DNA from: Prionace glauca
Lineage: Eukaryota; Chordata; Chondrichthyes; Carcharhiniformes; Carcharhinidae
Direction of reading: 5' to 3'
DNA length: 64,000 nucleotides
Assembly (NCBI GenBank): GCA_037974335.1
Contig: CM075760.1
Location: 22,305,538-22,369,537, forward strand
Below, piece after piece: positions 1-10,261 of this stretch. Within the stretch, counting starts at the first letter, position 1. The number at the start of each line of letters is the position of its first letter. The notes under the pieces were generated by a model. The model was not told where the DNA came from. It saw only the letters and a list, made by a program, of their open reading frames with translations, and ran no database searches. The translations under genes were made by a program, and so were the position numbers.

Positions 1-75
1 GGGGAAAAAAATAACAATAAGATTTCCTGGATCAATAAAGTAATTTAATTTCATTCCCTGGTCTCCGTCCCCCAG

Positions 76-203
76 ACCCCACCGATCGCATCTGGATTGA
101 AGGCAATGAGGATGATAACAGGAACATCTGGACAACCGCTTCCACATTCATCGTCCTGTTCTTCCTGAGTATTTTCTACAGCACTGCCGTCACTCTGGTG
201 AAG
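76..203 (+). CDS. Ig mu-type heavy chain membrane exon M1
   Basis: This exon encodes the membrane-proximal linker and transmembrane helix of a B-cell receptor heavy chain. A polypyrimidine tract and AG precede position 76, and a GTGAGA donor follows position 203. The frame enters with two bases of a split codon. It reads an acidic linker ([12 protein letters not shown]) and then a helix containing [17 protein letters not shown], the conserved antigen-receptor transmembrane motif of mu chains that pairs with signalling partners. It ends in LVK at a codon boundary, as expected for a mu M1 exon. The CH exons would lie upstream, outside the window. The exon looks intact. Mu rather than another isotype is inferred from the near-canonical helix; an IgW-type chain is the main alternative. 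Confidence 0.9.
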
Positions 204-342
204 GTGAGATGATTCAGTTCATTCACATTTCAAACTGGCAGAATGGATTTGAAAATCTCTCAATGTTTCCCTGATTAAAAACTCCAAAATTAATGTCCCA
301 CATCATAAACATCTGCTTCAATATTGTCTCTTTATTTTACAG

Positions 343-351
343 ATCAAATGA
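343..351 (+). CDS. Ig mu-type heavy chain membrane exon M2 (last two residues and stop)
   Basis: After a 139-bp intron, a TTTATTTTACAG acceptor is followed by codons for Ile-Lys and a stop. In vertebrate mu chains M2 encodes only the last residues of a KVK tail; here the joined tail would read LVK-IK. This is far too short for any ORF finder and is called from splice phase and position only. The rest of the exon is 3' UTR. Confidence 0.8.
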   Translation: MK

Positions 352-790
352 TGGGTTGAATGTTTTGACTCTGGGCTGATTTTGAAGATCTCTGTATGAC
401 TCAAGTGCAATAGCTGCTCTGGGTTATTCTATTCTCTCAGTTTATCATTATGAATCTGTAACAGAGGCAATCATAGACGTTATTTCAGTTTCCAGTGTGA
501 AAAATACGAGACTTTTTTTTGTTATAATGTAACTGTCGTTAATAGTTTTCGCGTAGTTTAAATTTCATGTATACATAAGTAACTTTTTTCATTCCTTACT
601 CAAATCTGTTAATTCCTCTTTCTATGAAGGTCTGTCTTCTCTTTCTGGTGGATGTAACAGATGTACAAATATTGACGGATTCTCTGTGCATATGTTCTGT
701 TCTCAATGTGAAGCTCGATCGCTATGTTCACTTTTCTAACTTTAAAAAAAATTTCGCTGTAAAATATTCTCTGAATTTTTAAATAAATTT
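352..790 (+). other. 3' UTR of the membrane-form Ig transcript (probable)
   Basis: The AT-rich region after the M2 stop holds an AATAAA hexamer at 782-787, which could end the membrane-form mRNA. Another AATAAA at 34-39 lies upstream of M1, where a signal for the secreted form would be expected. No other gene is seen here. Use of these signals is inferred. Confidence 0.45.
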
Positions 791-877
791 TAAATATAAA
801 AAACTGTCTCTGGCTTGGCTTGGCTTCATTCCGTTCTCCAAACCCCATCCACTCGGCTCCATTTTCCCTATTATACG

Positions 878-1294
878 GTTGCCCCCTTTCCCAGACAGGC
901 ACTTATTATATATAACCGTTCAAAGATAAAATACAGGAAGGATGTTTTCAGAAAGCTCAGTGTGCAAACTGTCCCAATGACCCACGCCGCTGTTTTCTCC
1001 CTGCAGTATTTGATTTTCAGCTTCTGGCAGCAAATGGCCACGAATCGATCAAAGATGAAGGCAACTGTCAACCAGGCAGAACTATCAATGCTTCCATAGG
1101 TTATCACAACATGAAGACTGAAGGGGTGACTGACAGAAAACTGCCAGGGAAATAAATCCCAGCAATCCGGTTTAATATCACGCTGGTAATAATGACCAAG
1201 AGATCTGTCACCGCCATGGACACCACATAATAAATTATACATCTGGAGAGACCACAACTTCTTCGGCATAGGATTACAGCGACTGCCAAGTTAA
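878..1294 (-). pseudogene. GPR139-like receptor exon 2, broken
   Basis: The minus strand shows a splice-acceptor-like TATTTTACAG just before 1294, then VNLAVAVILCRRSCGLSRC, the start of exon 2 in the same family as the gene at 8196-12314. TM1 to TM2 (VTDLLVIITSVILNRI) are in one frame. The TM3 part (SSAWLTVAFIFDRFVAICC) and TM4 are in another, so there is at least one frameshift. Similarity stops around extracellular loop 2, so TM5-TM7 are missing. The DRF motif at the end of TM3 is kept. No exon 1 was found to its right. It lies about 0.5 kb beyond the Ig 3' UTR in the opposite orientation. Confidence 0.8.
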
Positions 1295-1329
1295 CTGTAA
1301 AATAGAGACGGCAAGAGAATATATGCACG

Positions 1330-3735
1330 GCGACACAAGAGACAAGATGTTACTTTCTCAACTCACATCAAATTGATACAAGATTGTGCATGAAATTGAA
1401 AATCTTTTGACATGATTCTGCATTGCAAACTATCCCTTGTTCAGGTTTCCATTCACATGATCACAAGAATTATAAGTAAGTTTGGTCTTTGATATGGAAT
1501 ACAATAAAATGAAATAAAATATAATGAAAGATAAGAACATATTGAAAAACTGCAACTTCAGGAATAGTCAACAAATTCCAACAGAACACATTGAATATGA
1601 AATTATAAAAAGGATTCATTGCAATATTCAACTGGAAAGTCTCCATCTCGCTCAATTTCGATAGTTGCCCCATCTGGCGAATTATTCTTAAAATATTCAC
1701 TGTTGGAAATACCTGTATTAAACCAAACTATAAATCTTCAATCAACGAAGGGGGAACTAATCGGCGTTTCTCTGAATTTACAGAGGAAATATTGAAAGGG
1801 GCTCCAAACCCGAAAATGAAGTGCAATTGCTGGTGTATAATGAATCTCTGTAACTGACAGATAGGAAGGACGCACTTGGAGAGAGTATTGCTCTAACTGC
1901 AGGGGTTAAAATATACAAATCTGAGTGAAGTGTATATTTGAAGATTAAGAACTCGCAAGCAGTACAGGGTCCTTTGAAACTCTCTTCTGAAATTTCTGAA
2001 TCAGGTGTGCAGGCATTTCCAGAATCACTTCTATTCCATCCAAAATATACCACAGTTACCCTGCCTCCGTCAACATGGTCAAACTAATCAGAAAAGAATG
2101 GAGAGAAATGATGACTTGTGCAATGAGTGTCGAGGGTCGAGACTGGAGACAAAACAGTATGCTTTACTTGTTATTGGTGTGTACCAAGCATTCACCGAAG
2201 AGCCACTATTGCAATCCTCCTATATTGTCAAAAACCCGTTGATACCTAAGGTCAGTCAATAAAATCATTCATGATATTCAGATAGCAATGGTTCATACGA
2301 ATCAATCAATTTCTCTCAATATCAACAATGTGAAAGAAATCTAGAATTTCTAGATAACAACACAGGAGCAGGGAGAAGATAATAACATATTTACATGTAC
2401 AGGGAGGTGACAATGTGATAATTCTGGAACATCAATGATACTAATAATAAAAAGTTACACGTCTGCAATGGAATAGCCATAACTTCCAATAGCAGCGCCA
2501 GTAATTCTGCAGAAATGGAGTGATGCTGTGGTTTCCGAGTGAAAATTCGCAACACTTAGAGTGTCAATGTTGTAGTCGAACTACATGTACAACATAATAT
2601 CTTTCAAAGAATCCATGTACTATAGCATTGCTAAGTCAATATAACTGCATTTCTAAATTGTATTTGCAGCGATAAATGACAAGGTTGATGAGGGAGGGTG
2701 GAGGGGGGCGGGGGTGGGGTGTCGGGGGGAGATCCAAAGTACGGCACAGGTTATAGACAGGCAGAACACAGTTGAACGGGAGACATTATCATGTCAATAC
2801 CATTTTCTGTTATTTGAGTGAAATGGCACTGCCTAAAATGACAATGTTCACAATTCATTCAGAAAATTGTGCCAGCAGATTCAAGATATTATATCATTCA
2901 AACGAAGAATAAAGCACTTAAAATTTATAAAATTATCCCGTGAAAGAGAACAAAATGCATCAGTTGACTGGAAGAGTCTGTATATTTTAGAGGAACATTC
3001 ATCACTGTAAATGATAGAAGTGAATGCCGTGTATTGGAGATGCGCTAGTGATAAAACTGAAAAAAATAGTTACAGCTGAACAAAGACGGTACACGATAAT
3101 AACAAAACTGTATCTGGAGCTCCAATAGCTGCAATGACTGAATGGTAAATGGCAAACACCAGCCCTTTTGGAGGTACATGCATTTTTATCGGAGGCTTTG
3201 AGCACGCATGGTATGACAATAAATGTTGTAACATTTATACGTAATGTGAGGCTCCAGGGAAATGATTCTTTTTATATTATTCACATTTAGTGTGAAAAAC
3301 AATTTCGTGCAGATGCTACCCAGTTGCCTTTTATGTTTTGATCGAATATAATGTTTTTTTTCAATGAATTCTCAAGCCTTCTTGAGTGAAATACCCTGAG
3401 ACAAAGGCATAATCCAGTTTGCCTGGATATTCGTGTCAGTACAGAACATAGCTGTTGGCTTCTGACTGCATTAAGAAATGCAAATAGTCCGTGGAAAACA
3501 GAACAGAAATGTTCAAAATGCCGACCAAATGATAGGATGCAATTTAGTTCTAAAGATCTTTCATTGAGTCAACCCACTTCTAGCCATCTATTAGTGACCA
3601 TGGAAAGGGCACTTAACTATGGCTACGTTAGGAGTCGCCTTTCTTCACGATTATGTTAATTTTTGCCAGGACATTTCAATTATATCAATTTGGCCATGTT
3701 TAATTTCCAGTCCATCCCAGTTACTTTCAGGCCGA
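1330..3735. other. No gene recognised
   Basis: This is AT-rich unique-looking sequence. I see no splice-framed coding signal, RNA gene or clear repeat apart from a G-rich tract at about 2691-2731. Short open frames here have no family resemblance. Confidence 0.6.
2691..2731 (+). repeat. G-rich tract, G-quadruplex candidate
   Basis: Several runs of three to six G are separated by one- to three-base loops within 41 bp. This fits the simple G-quadruplex pattern of four or more G3+ runs. No function is implied; there is no adjacent gene start. Confidence 0.5.
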
Positions 3736-4155
3736 ACAAAGACAGAACAAAGAACAAAAACAGCCGGGGAAACAGGCCCTCCGGCCCAACGAGCCCGCGC
3801 CGCCATTTTAACATCACCAGTCCCCCCCTCCACCCATGACCCTTATCTATTGTTTTATGGCCATCCACATTGAGGGAAACAAATTTAGGGACAATTTATT
3901 CCTGCCAATCAGCCTAACAGCACGTCTTTGGGGTGTGGGAGGAAACCGGAGCACCCGGAGAAAACCCACGCAAGCACGGGGAGAATGCGCAAACTCCCAC
4001 AGACACCGACCCAAATCCATGTGTCTGCACAGCAATCAGTGATAGTCACTGAGCTGTCGTCTTGCCCAGTATCTGGTCCAGTTTAAGCGTACACTAACGA
4101 TACGAAGCACTAGGCCAATCTCTAACAACCAAGAGCAGCAACCAACGCCGTGCCA
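3736..4155 (-). mobile_element. SINE, tRNA-headed elasmobranch type, variant with long 5' part
   Basis: Read on the minus strand it carries the body shared by all SINEs here: GGGAGTTTGCGCATTCTCC, a CTCCGGTTTCCTCCCAC block, an AAATTGTCCCTAAAT-like block and the GGGCCGGAGGGCCTGTTTCC 3' block, ending in a TTGTTCTTTG-type tail. The 5' third (about 3990-4155) differs from the tRNA-like head of the other copies. It is shared with the plus-strand copy at 7112-7538. Confidence 0.8.
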
Positions 4156-4639
4156 TTTTGATGCGTTAGTGATTCGTGTTCAGCTCTTGCAGGTTCGCAG
4201 ACTGGTTTCGATATATCAACAAAAAATGTTTTTGATAAGCAATCCTGAATTGCTTCCTGGTCGAAAGCAATTCTGTCAGCATCAGTGGATTGAGAATTTG
4301 TAGTTTTGTTTCCGAACTGGAAATTTCACAGGGGCAACAGGCTGAGAACAAACACAGATAGTGAAAGGCAGTGATAGGATGCAAAGCGCAGGACAGATGA
4401 TGTAGTTAAGAGTTCACAAAGTGTACTTGCCTTTATTAGCAGAAGCATTGATGAAAAGAGCACAGAAGTTATGCTGGTGCTGTATAAAACTCCCATTATG
4501 CGACGGTTGGTGAATCGTGTAATGATAGTGGTGCCGAACTACTTTAACAAGGAGAATCGTTTCGAATCACTACACATTCGAGGGTTCGGTTCATTGCACA
4601 TTCAGATGTTGTTGTATTACAAAGGATAACGCTCTAAGG

Positions 4640-5765
4640 ATAACGCGCATACATCCTATCCCTAAGAATCCTCTCCATCAACTTACCTACCACTGACGTT
4701 AAGCTCACTGGCCTATAGTTACCCGGGTTATTCCTCCTATCCTTTTTAAACAATGGTACCACGTTCACTATCCTCCAGTCCTCTGGGACCTCACCTGCGT
4801 CCAAAGAAGAGACAAAGATTTGCGTCAGAGGCCCAGTAATCTCATCCCTCGCCTCCCTAAGCAGCCTAGGATAAATGCCATCGGGCCCCGGAGATTTATT
4901 GGTTTTAATGCCAGCTAAAAGCCCTAACATTTCTTCCCTCGTAATCGATAGACCTTTCAATTGGTCTGCCGCTCCCTCAATGACCGTACCAGACATCAAG
5001 CCCCTCTCCTTCGTGAATACCGACGCAAAGTATTCATTCAGGATCTCCCCCATTCCCTCTGCCGCTAAGCACAATTCCCCACGTCTGTCCCTGAGAGGAC
5101 CGATTTTACCCCTAGCCACCCTTTTGTTTTTATTATAGGAGTAAAACGCCTTTGGATTCTCCTTAACCCTACCTGCCAAAGCCATCTCATGCCCCCTCTT
5201 TGCTCTCCTAACTCCCCGTCTGAGATTCCTCCTACTCTCTCTGTATTCCTCCAAAGCTCTCTCCGTTCCCAGCTGCTTAGACCTGACGTACGCCTTTCGT
5301 TTCTTCCTAACCAGGTCTCCTATGTCTCTAGTAATCCACGGTTCCCTAATCCTACCTTTCCCATCCTTTCTCCTAACCGGCACATGCCTTTCCTGCACCC
5401 ATTGCAGTTTTCCCTTGAAAGACTCCTACCTGCCTAACGTGGTCTTGCCTTCCAACAGCCTATCCCATTCTGTATCCCTAAGCTCCTGCCTAATCCGGCT
5501 GTATCTAGCCTTCCCCCAGTTTAGCACCCTCCCCTTAGAACAGCTCTCATCTTTTTCCATTCGTATCCTAAAGTAGACGGAGTTGTGGTCACGATTAGCC
5601 ACATGTTCGCCTACGCAACCTCAACCACCTGACCCAGCTCATTTCCCAGAATTAAATTCAGTATCGCCCCCTCTCTAGTCGGGCTATCTACATACTGTTG
5701 CAAGGATCCTTCCAATACACATCTTACGAATTCCTCCCCATCCGACCCCCCAGCTTGGGGCGTTG
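4640..5765 (-). mobile_element. CR1-clade LINE, inverted 5' segment of a twin-primed insertion
   Basis: The minus strand encodes the end of the endonuclease domain (DSPTREGAILNLILGNE), the linker (VRKKKRAYVRSKQLG, RIKENPKAFY-like ENPKAFYSYNKNKR) and the start of reverse transcriptase (KSPGPDGIYPRLL, VPLFKKDRRNNPGNYRPVS, SVVGKLMERILRD). It stops at the point in the protein where the plus-strand segment beginning at about 5766 takes over. Frame is kept over 4634-5398 with breaks further upstream. The two segments are best read as one insertion. Confidence 0.85.
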
Positions 5766-7050
5766 CGATCTGATTAAGGATACGCAGCATGGCTTTGTAA
5801 AGGGGAAGTCTTGCCTTATGAATCTGGTAGAATTCTTTGAAGAGGTGACAAAAACGGTCGACGAAGGACGAGCCGTTGATGTTGTCTATATGGATTTCAG
5901 TAAAGCATTTGACAAAGTCCCTCATGGTAGGTTGGTACAGAAGATTAAATCTCATTGGATTTGTGGTCAGGTATCTAGATGGGTAGAGAACTGGCTTGCA
6001 AAGACGAGTCAGAGAGTAGTAGTGGAGGGGTCCTTTTCTAGCTGGAGGTCTGTCACTAGTGGTGTGCCGCAGGGCTCAGTACTGGGACCTCTTCTCTTTG
6101 TGGTGTATGTAAATGATTTGGAAGAAGGAGTAGGTGGTGTGATCAGCAAATTTGTTGATGACACCAAGGTGGTTGGATTGGCGGGCAGTGAGGAGCAGTA
6201 TCTGGCAATACAGCGGGATATTGATAGGCTGTTTGATTGGGCGGATACATGGCAAATAGAGTTTAATCCGGATAAATGTGAGGTGATGCATTTTGGCCGG
6301 AATAATGTAGGGGGGAGTTATATGGTAAAGGGTAAGACCGTAAGGAGTATAGAATCGCAGCGAGACCTGGGGGTACAAGTGCACAAGTCTTTGAAGGTGG
6401 CAGTGCAAGTGGAGAGTGTGTTGAAGAAAGCCTATGGTATGTTAGCCTTTATAGGAAGGGGTATAGAATATAAGAGCTGGAGTCTAAAGTTGCAGTTGTA
6501 CAGAACGTTGGTTAGGCCGCATTTGGAGTACTGCGTCCAGTTCTGGTCGCCTTACTACCGGAAGGACGTGGAGACTCTGGAGAGAGTGCAGAGGAGGTTT
6601 ACCAGGATGTTGCCTGGTATGGAAGGACTGGGATATGAGGAAAGATTGAAGAAATTGGGGCTCTTTTCCCTTGAAAGACGCTGACTGAGGGGGGATCTAA
6701 TAGAGGTATATAAGATTATGAAGGGTATAGATAGAGTAAACAGAGGTAAGCTATTTCCTATGATAGAGACACGTAGGACAACGGGCCATGGACTTAACGT
6801 GAGGGGGGGAGCGGTACAACACAGATATTAGAGGGAGGTTTTTCACACAGAGGGTAGTGGGGGTATGGAATGCTCTGCCAAGTAAGGTGGTGGAGGAAAA
6901 CACACTAGAGTCATTTAAGAGTAACTTAGACAGGCACATGACTGGGTTAGAGATGGGTGGATATAGGAGATTGTTTTAAATAAGGGTCATTAGCATTGGA
7001 GCTACCCTGGTAAGGTAAATGGATATGGTATAATAATAATGTTTTTTTTC
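5766..7050 (+). mobile_element. CR1-clade LINE, 3' segment of the twin-primed insertion
   Basis: The frame opens with LIKDTQHGFVKGKSCLMNL and runs through the RT core: [36 protein letters not shown] and the active-site region FVDDTK (FADDTK in related copies). It then reads the thumb and C-terminal part to a stop near 6682; the family frame continues in pieces to about 6980. The 3' end is AT-rich near 7020-7050 without a clear octamer tail. Joined to the inverted piece at 4640-5765 it accounts for one 5'-truncated LINE of about 2.4 kb. Confidence 0.85.
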
Positions 7051-7111
7051 CCCTTTTCATTCACAGGTTATAAGTCGGTTCGCCTCGTGTCCAACGAGGG
7101 GCATACACGCG

Positions 7112-7538
7112 ATGGGTCGTACTGCGGCTGCTCTTGGCTGTTAGAGATTGGCCTAGTGCTTCATGTCGTTAGTGTGTGCCTAAACTGGACCAGAAACTGA
7201 GCAAGACGACAGCTCAGTGACTATCACTGATTGTTGTGCAAACACGTGGATTTGGACCGGTGTCTGTGGGAGTTTGCGCATTCTCCCCGTGTTTGCGTGG
7301 GTTTTCTCCAGGTGCTCCAGTTTCCTCCCACACCCCAAAGATGTGCTGTTAGGCTGATTGGCAGGAATAAATTGTCCCTAAATCACTTTCTCTCAATCTG
7401 GATGGCAATAAAACATTAGACAGGGGTCATGGGTGGAGAGGGGGACTGCTGGTGTTGAGATGGCGGCGCAGGCTCGTTGGGCCGGAGGGCCTGTTTCCTG
7501 GGCTGGGCTGTTTTTGTTCTTTGTTCTTTGATATTAAG
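7112..7538 (+). mobile_element. SINE, same variant as 3736-4155
   Basis: The plus strand shows GGGAGTTTGCGCATTCTCC, the TTTCCTCCCACACCCCAAAG block, the AATAAATTGTCCCTAAATC block and a TTGTTCTTTGTTCTTTG tail. Its first 150 bp (GCTGCTCTTGGCTGTTAGAG onward) match the reverse complement of 3990-4155. Together the two copies form an inverted pair about 3 kb apart around the LINE. Confidence 0.8.
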
Positions 7539-7539
7539 G

Positions 7540-8010
7540 GAATTGAACGGGTTGCAGTCTGGGCTGAAGTTTGCAGCGATGAAAAGGGGCTGGATAGGCT
7601 GGGGTTATTTTCCTTAATGTGGAGAAGGATGAAAGGAACCTCACTGATTTGTACCAAATTATGAGGGATATAGATAAGCCAGATGTGAATAATCATTCCC
7701 CTTAGTAGAGGTGTCAATGACCAGCGACATAGATCTAAGGATAGGAACATGATATTGACAGGGGATTTGTGGGAATAAAAAAAAACAAACTCATTAACCT
7801 CGAAGGTGCTGGGAATTGAGAACTCACTGCCTGAAAGTATGGCAGGGGAAAGAACCCTCGCATTTAAGAAGCATTTAGATGAACATTTGAAACGTCATGG
7901 CATGCAAGGAAGCGAGCTAACTATTGCAATATGGGATTTTATTAGATTGGTGTTATATGGCCGAAGGGCCTCTTTCAATGCTGGAAATCTCCATTGTTAC
8001 ATTATCTCTT
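7540..8010 (+). mobile_element. CR1-clade LINE 3' fragment
   Basis: Diverged remains of the C-terminal part and 3' UTR of a CR1-type ORF2: GGGCTGGATAGGCTGGGGTT, an ATTATGAGGGATATAGATA block, and an end resembling GGCCGAAGGGCCTCTTTC. No continuous frame remains. It abuts the tail of the SINE at 7538. Confidence 0.65.
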
Positions 8011-8195
8011 CTAGGAAGTTAGCAACTGTGCTAACTCAGCATTAATTCAGAGCAATAACGGAGGCTGTGAGCGCTCTATTATGGACCTTACATCTCCGAA
8101 GTCCTGTATCTAAAGCCCAATAGTGTGTGATTTCAGAGAGATGGAGTACACATTGGTCTAAGTTGATGAAATCCAAGCACGTGCTGATGTGTGTT

Positions 8196-9085
8196 TTAGC
8201 CAGTGAGCTTGGTGAAGGGGCTCAGCAGAACCTTCTTCAGGTCCTCTCGGAACTTGGTCTGAGCGACTGCGTAGATGAAGACGTTGTTGCAGGAACTGAC
8301 TAGCTGGAGCATGTTTCCTGTTTCCTGAAATATGTACCGTGGGTCTTTGAAATCCAGGCTGGTGCGATAGCCCACACCTGTAATCCACACATAGAGGAAG
8401 TATATGATATAGGTGACCCAGAGGAGGAGGAAGCTGAGGGCGATGGCGAACAGCAGGATGATGGACCTCTTGCGGTTGGCCATCTCTGGGTCCCCGTGAC
8501 CCTCCGTGCCCCGGATTCTCCTGCGAGCTCTGCTGGCCACTAAGATGTGTTTTACGGTTAGAGCATTAAGAAGCAGGATGAGGAGGAACGGGAGAAATGG
8601 GGTTAAGATGTTGTCCAACCAACCAAATGCCTGCCAGGCGGACAGTGTGTAATAACTGGGCTTAAAAGCACAGAACCAGGGCACCCCGTCCAGGATGTAC
8701 AAGGGCTGGTAAGTGAAATAGAAAGGGACATTCCTGACACAGCTCAGGACACAGACTATTCCTATAACCAGCAATGCTGTTTTCTCGGTGCAGTACCTGG
8801 TCTTCAGGCTCTGGCAGCAGATGGCCACAAAACGGTCGATGGTAAAAGCCACTGTCAACCAGACAGATGCATCCCGGGTAAAATAGACCAGCAGATTGGT
8901 GAGTGTACATGCGGGAGTGGTAGACAGGACGCTGTTCTGAAAGTAGATGCGGCCAATCCGGTTAAGGATGACGGCACTGATGATGACAAGGAAATCAGTC
9001 AATGCTATCGCGATCAGGTAGTAGGTGATGCACCCTGACAGTCCGCACCGTCCTCGGGATAAGATTACGATCGTCACCAAGTTGG
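8196..9085 (-). CDS. GPR139-like class A receptor, exon 2 (gene A)
   Basis: This exon encodes nearly all of a seven-helix receptor resembling vertebrate GPR139/GPR142. Exon 2 begins after TTTCTATTTCAG at 9085 and joins exon 1 (12245-12314) in phase 1, giving a 319-residue protein with one clean frame (960 nt in all). Visible features are TM1 (ANLVTIVILSRG), an IL1 CGLSGC motif, TM2 (ALTDFLVIISAVI), TM3 ending DRFVAICC (DRF in place of DRY), a cysteine pair linking EL1 (PAC) and EL2 (PWFCAF), TM5 (FLPFLLILLLNALTV), a basic IL3 (SRARRRIRG), TM6 (SFLLLWVTYIIYFL) and TM7 NNVFIYAV in place of NPxxY. It should sit in the plasma membrane and signal through G proteins; the ligand is unknown. An upstream-looking start inside the exon is not needed because the splice site explains the 5' end. 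Confidence 0.9.
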
Positions 9086-10261
9086 CTGAAATAGAAAAAG
9101 GCAGAGAGAGGTGTTACTGAGAGGGATGTAAACACCAGCCGCTGCGCTCTCCAATCAGTTACCGAAAACGACCCCGTCCTTCACTTTGCCAACTCCAGGC
9201 TCCAGTGATTGTAAAGTCTCGGCAATGACACGACATTCAAAACTGGATTGAAGTTATTTTAAATTAGGGGCAATCAGTCCAAATTTTAACTCTGCGCTCT
9301 GGTCACTGAGTTGATCCCCTCAATAAGTATCAAATTTCAGATTCTCCCAAAATTTATTGTCACTATTCTTCTTCGTACTAATCCCACCCATCCATCAGCC
9401 CTATCAGCCCCCATTCAGGCAGCGTCTCTCTTTTTATAATCCCGTCTTTCAAATGTTAAATCCCTCCACAATCTCGCCTTTCCAGATTTTGGTAACGTGC
9501 TACAACTACCTGAGATCACACCGTATCTCCGAGTGTGGACTTCAATGCCCCTGATTTTCAGTGTGCCTTTACCTGCCGAGACACGAACCGCTGGAACTCC
9601 TTCTTTCAAAGACTAAACTTTCCCTTTGCTCTTCAGGACGACCCTTAGAAAATAAATTTGTTGAACAATTCTAAGTCATTTTATCGTCTCTACGAAGTTG
9701 ATTTGTTAAAGTTCTGTGAAGTATCCCCATTCTACTTATCCGGGTGCCTGAAGAAACAAACGCTACATCACCTTCTCAAATGAAAGCTGGAGATTGGCAA
9801 GACATGTTCGACTTGCTATATCTACATGGATGCAACTAGTGATTAAAAATATATTTATCTGACATTTACCAGACTTACTAACACAAGGGAAAATGCATAT
9901 GCATAACCCTGTCACCTTTTATCAAAAGTTTCAATAATTAATTCTTAAGTTTTAAAACCTGAGTAACAATGTGGGCAGCCCATTGCCACCTCATTCAAAT
10001 CAACGATTACTAACTGCTGGAGGTCGCAACATAGTTTCATGTAACTACTGAATGCATGTTCTATGTCAATGCATCTAATTGAATGATTAGTTCGCAATAT
10101 CTCATTTTCTGAGACTGTGTATACCAGTGGATAAAATACCGGTCACTTTATAGGCTTTATCCTGAATAACACTTAAAACACTGGATCGGGTTTCACTACA
10201 TTTGAATAAAACCCAATATTCAACAATTCGATGTTAATGTTTATGCAACGCCATACACTTA
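9086..10261 (-). other. Intron of gene A, 3' part
   Basis: The intron of gene A spans 9086-12244 and includes the LINE. This stretch has no recognised repeat or gene. Diverged repeat sequence may lie at 9340-9640, but I cannot name it. Confidence 0.6.
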
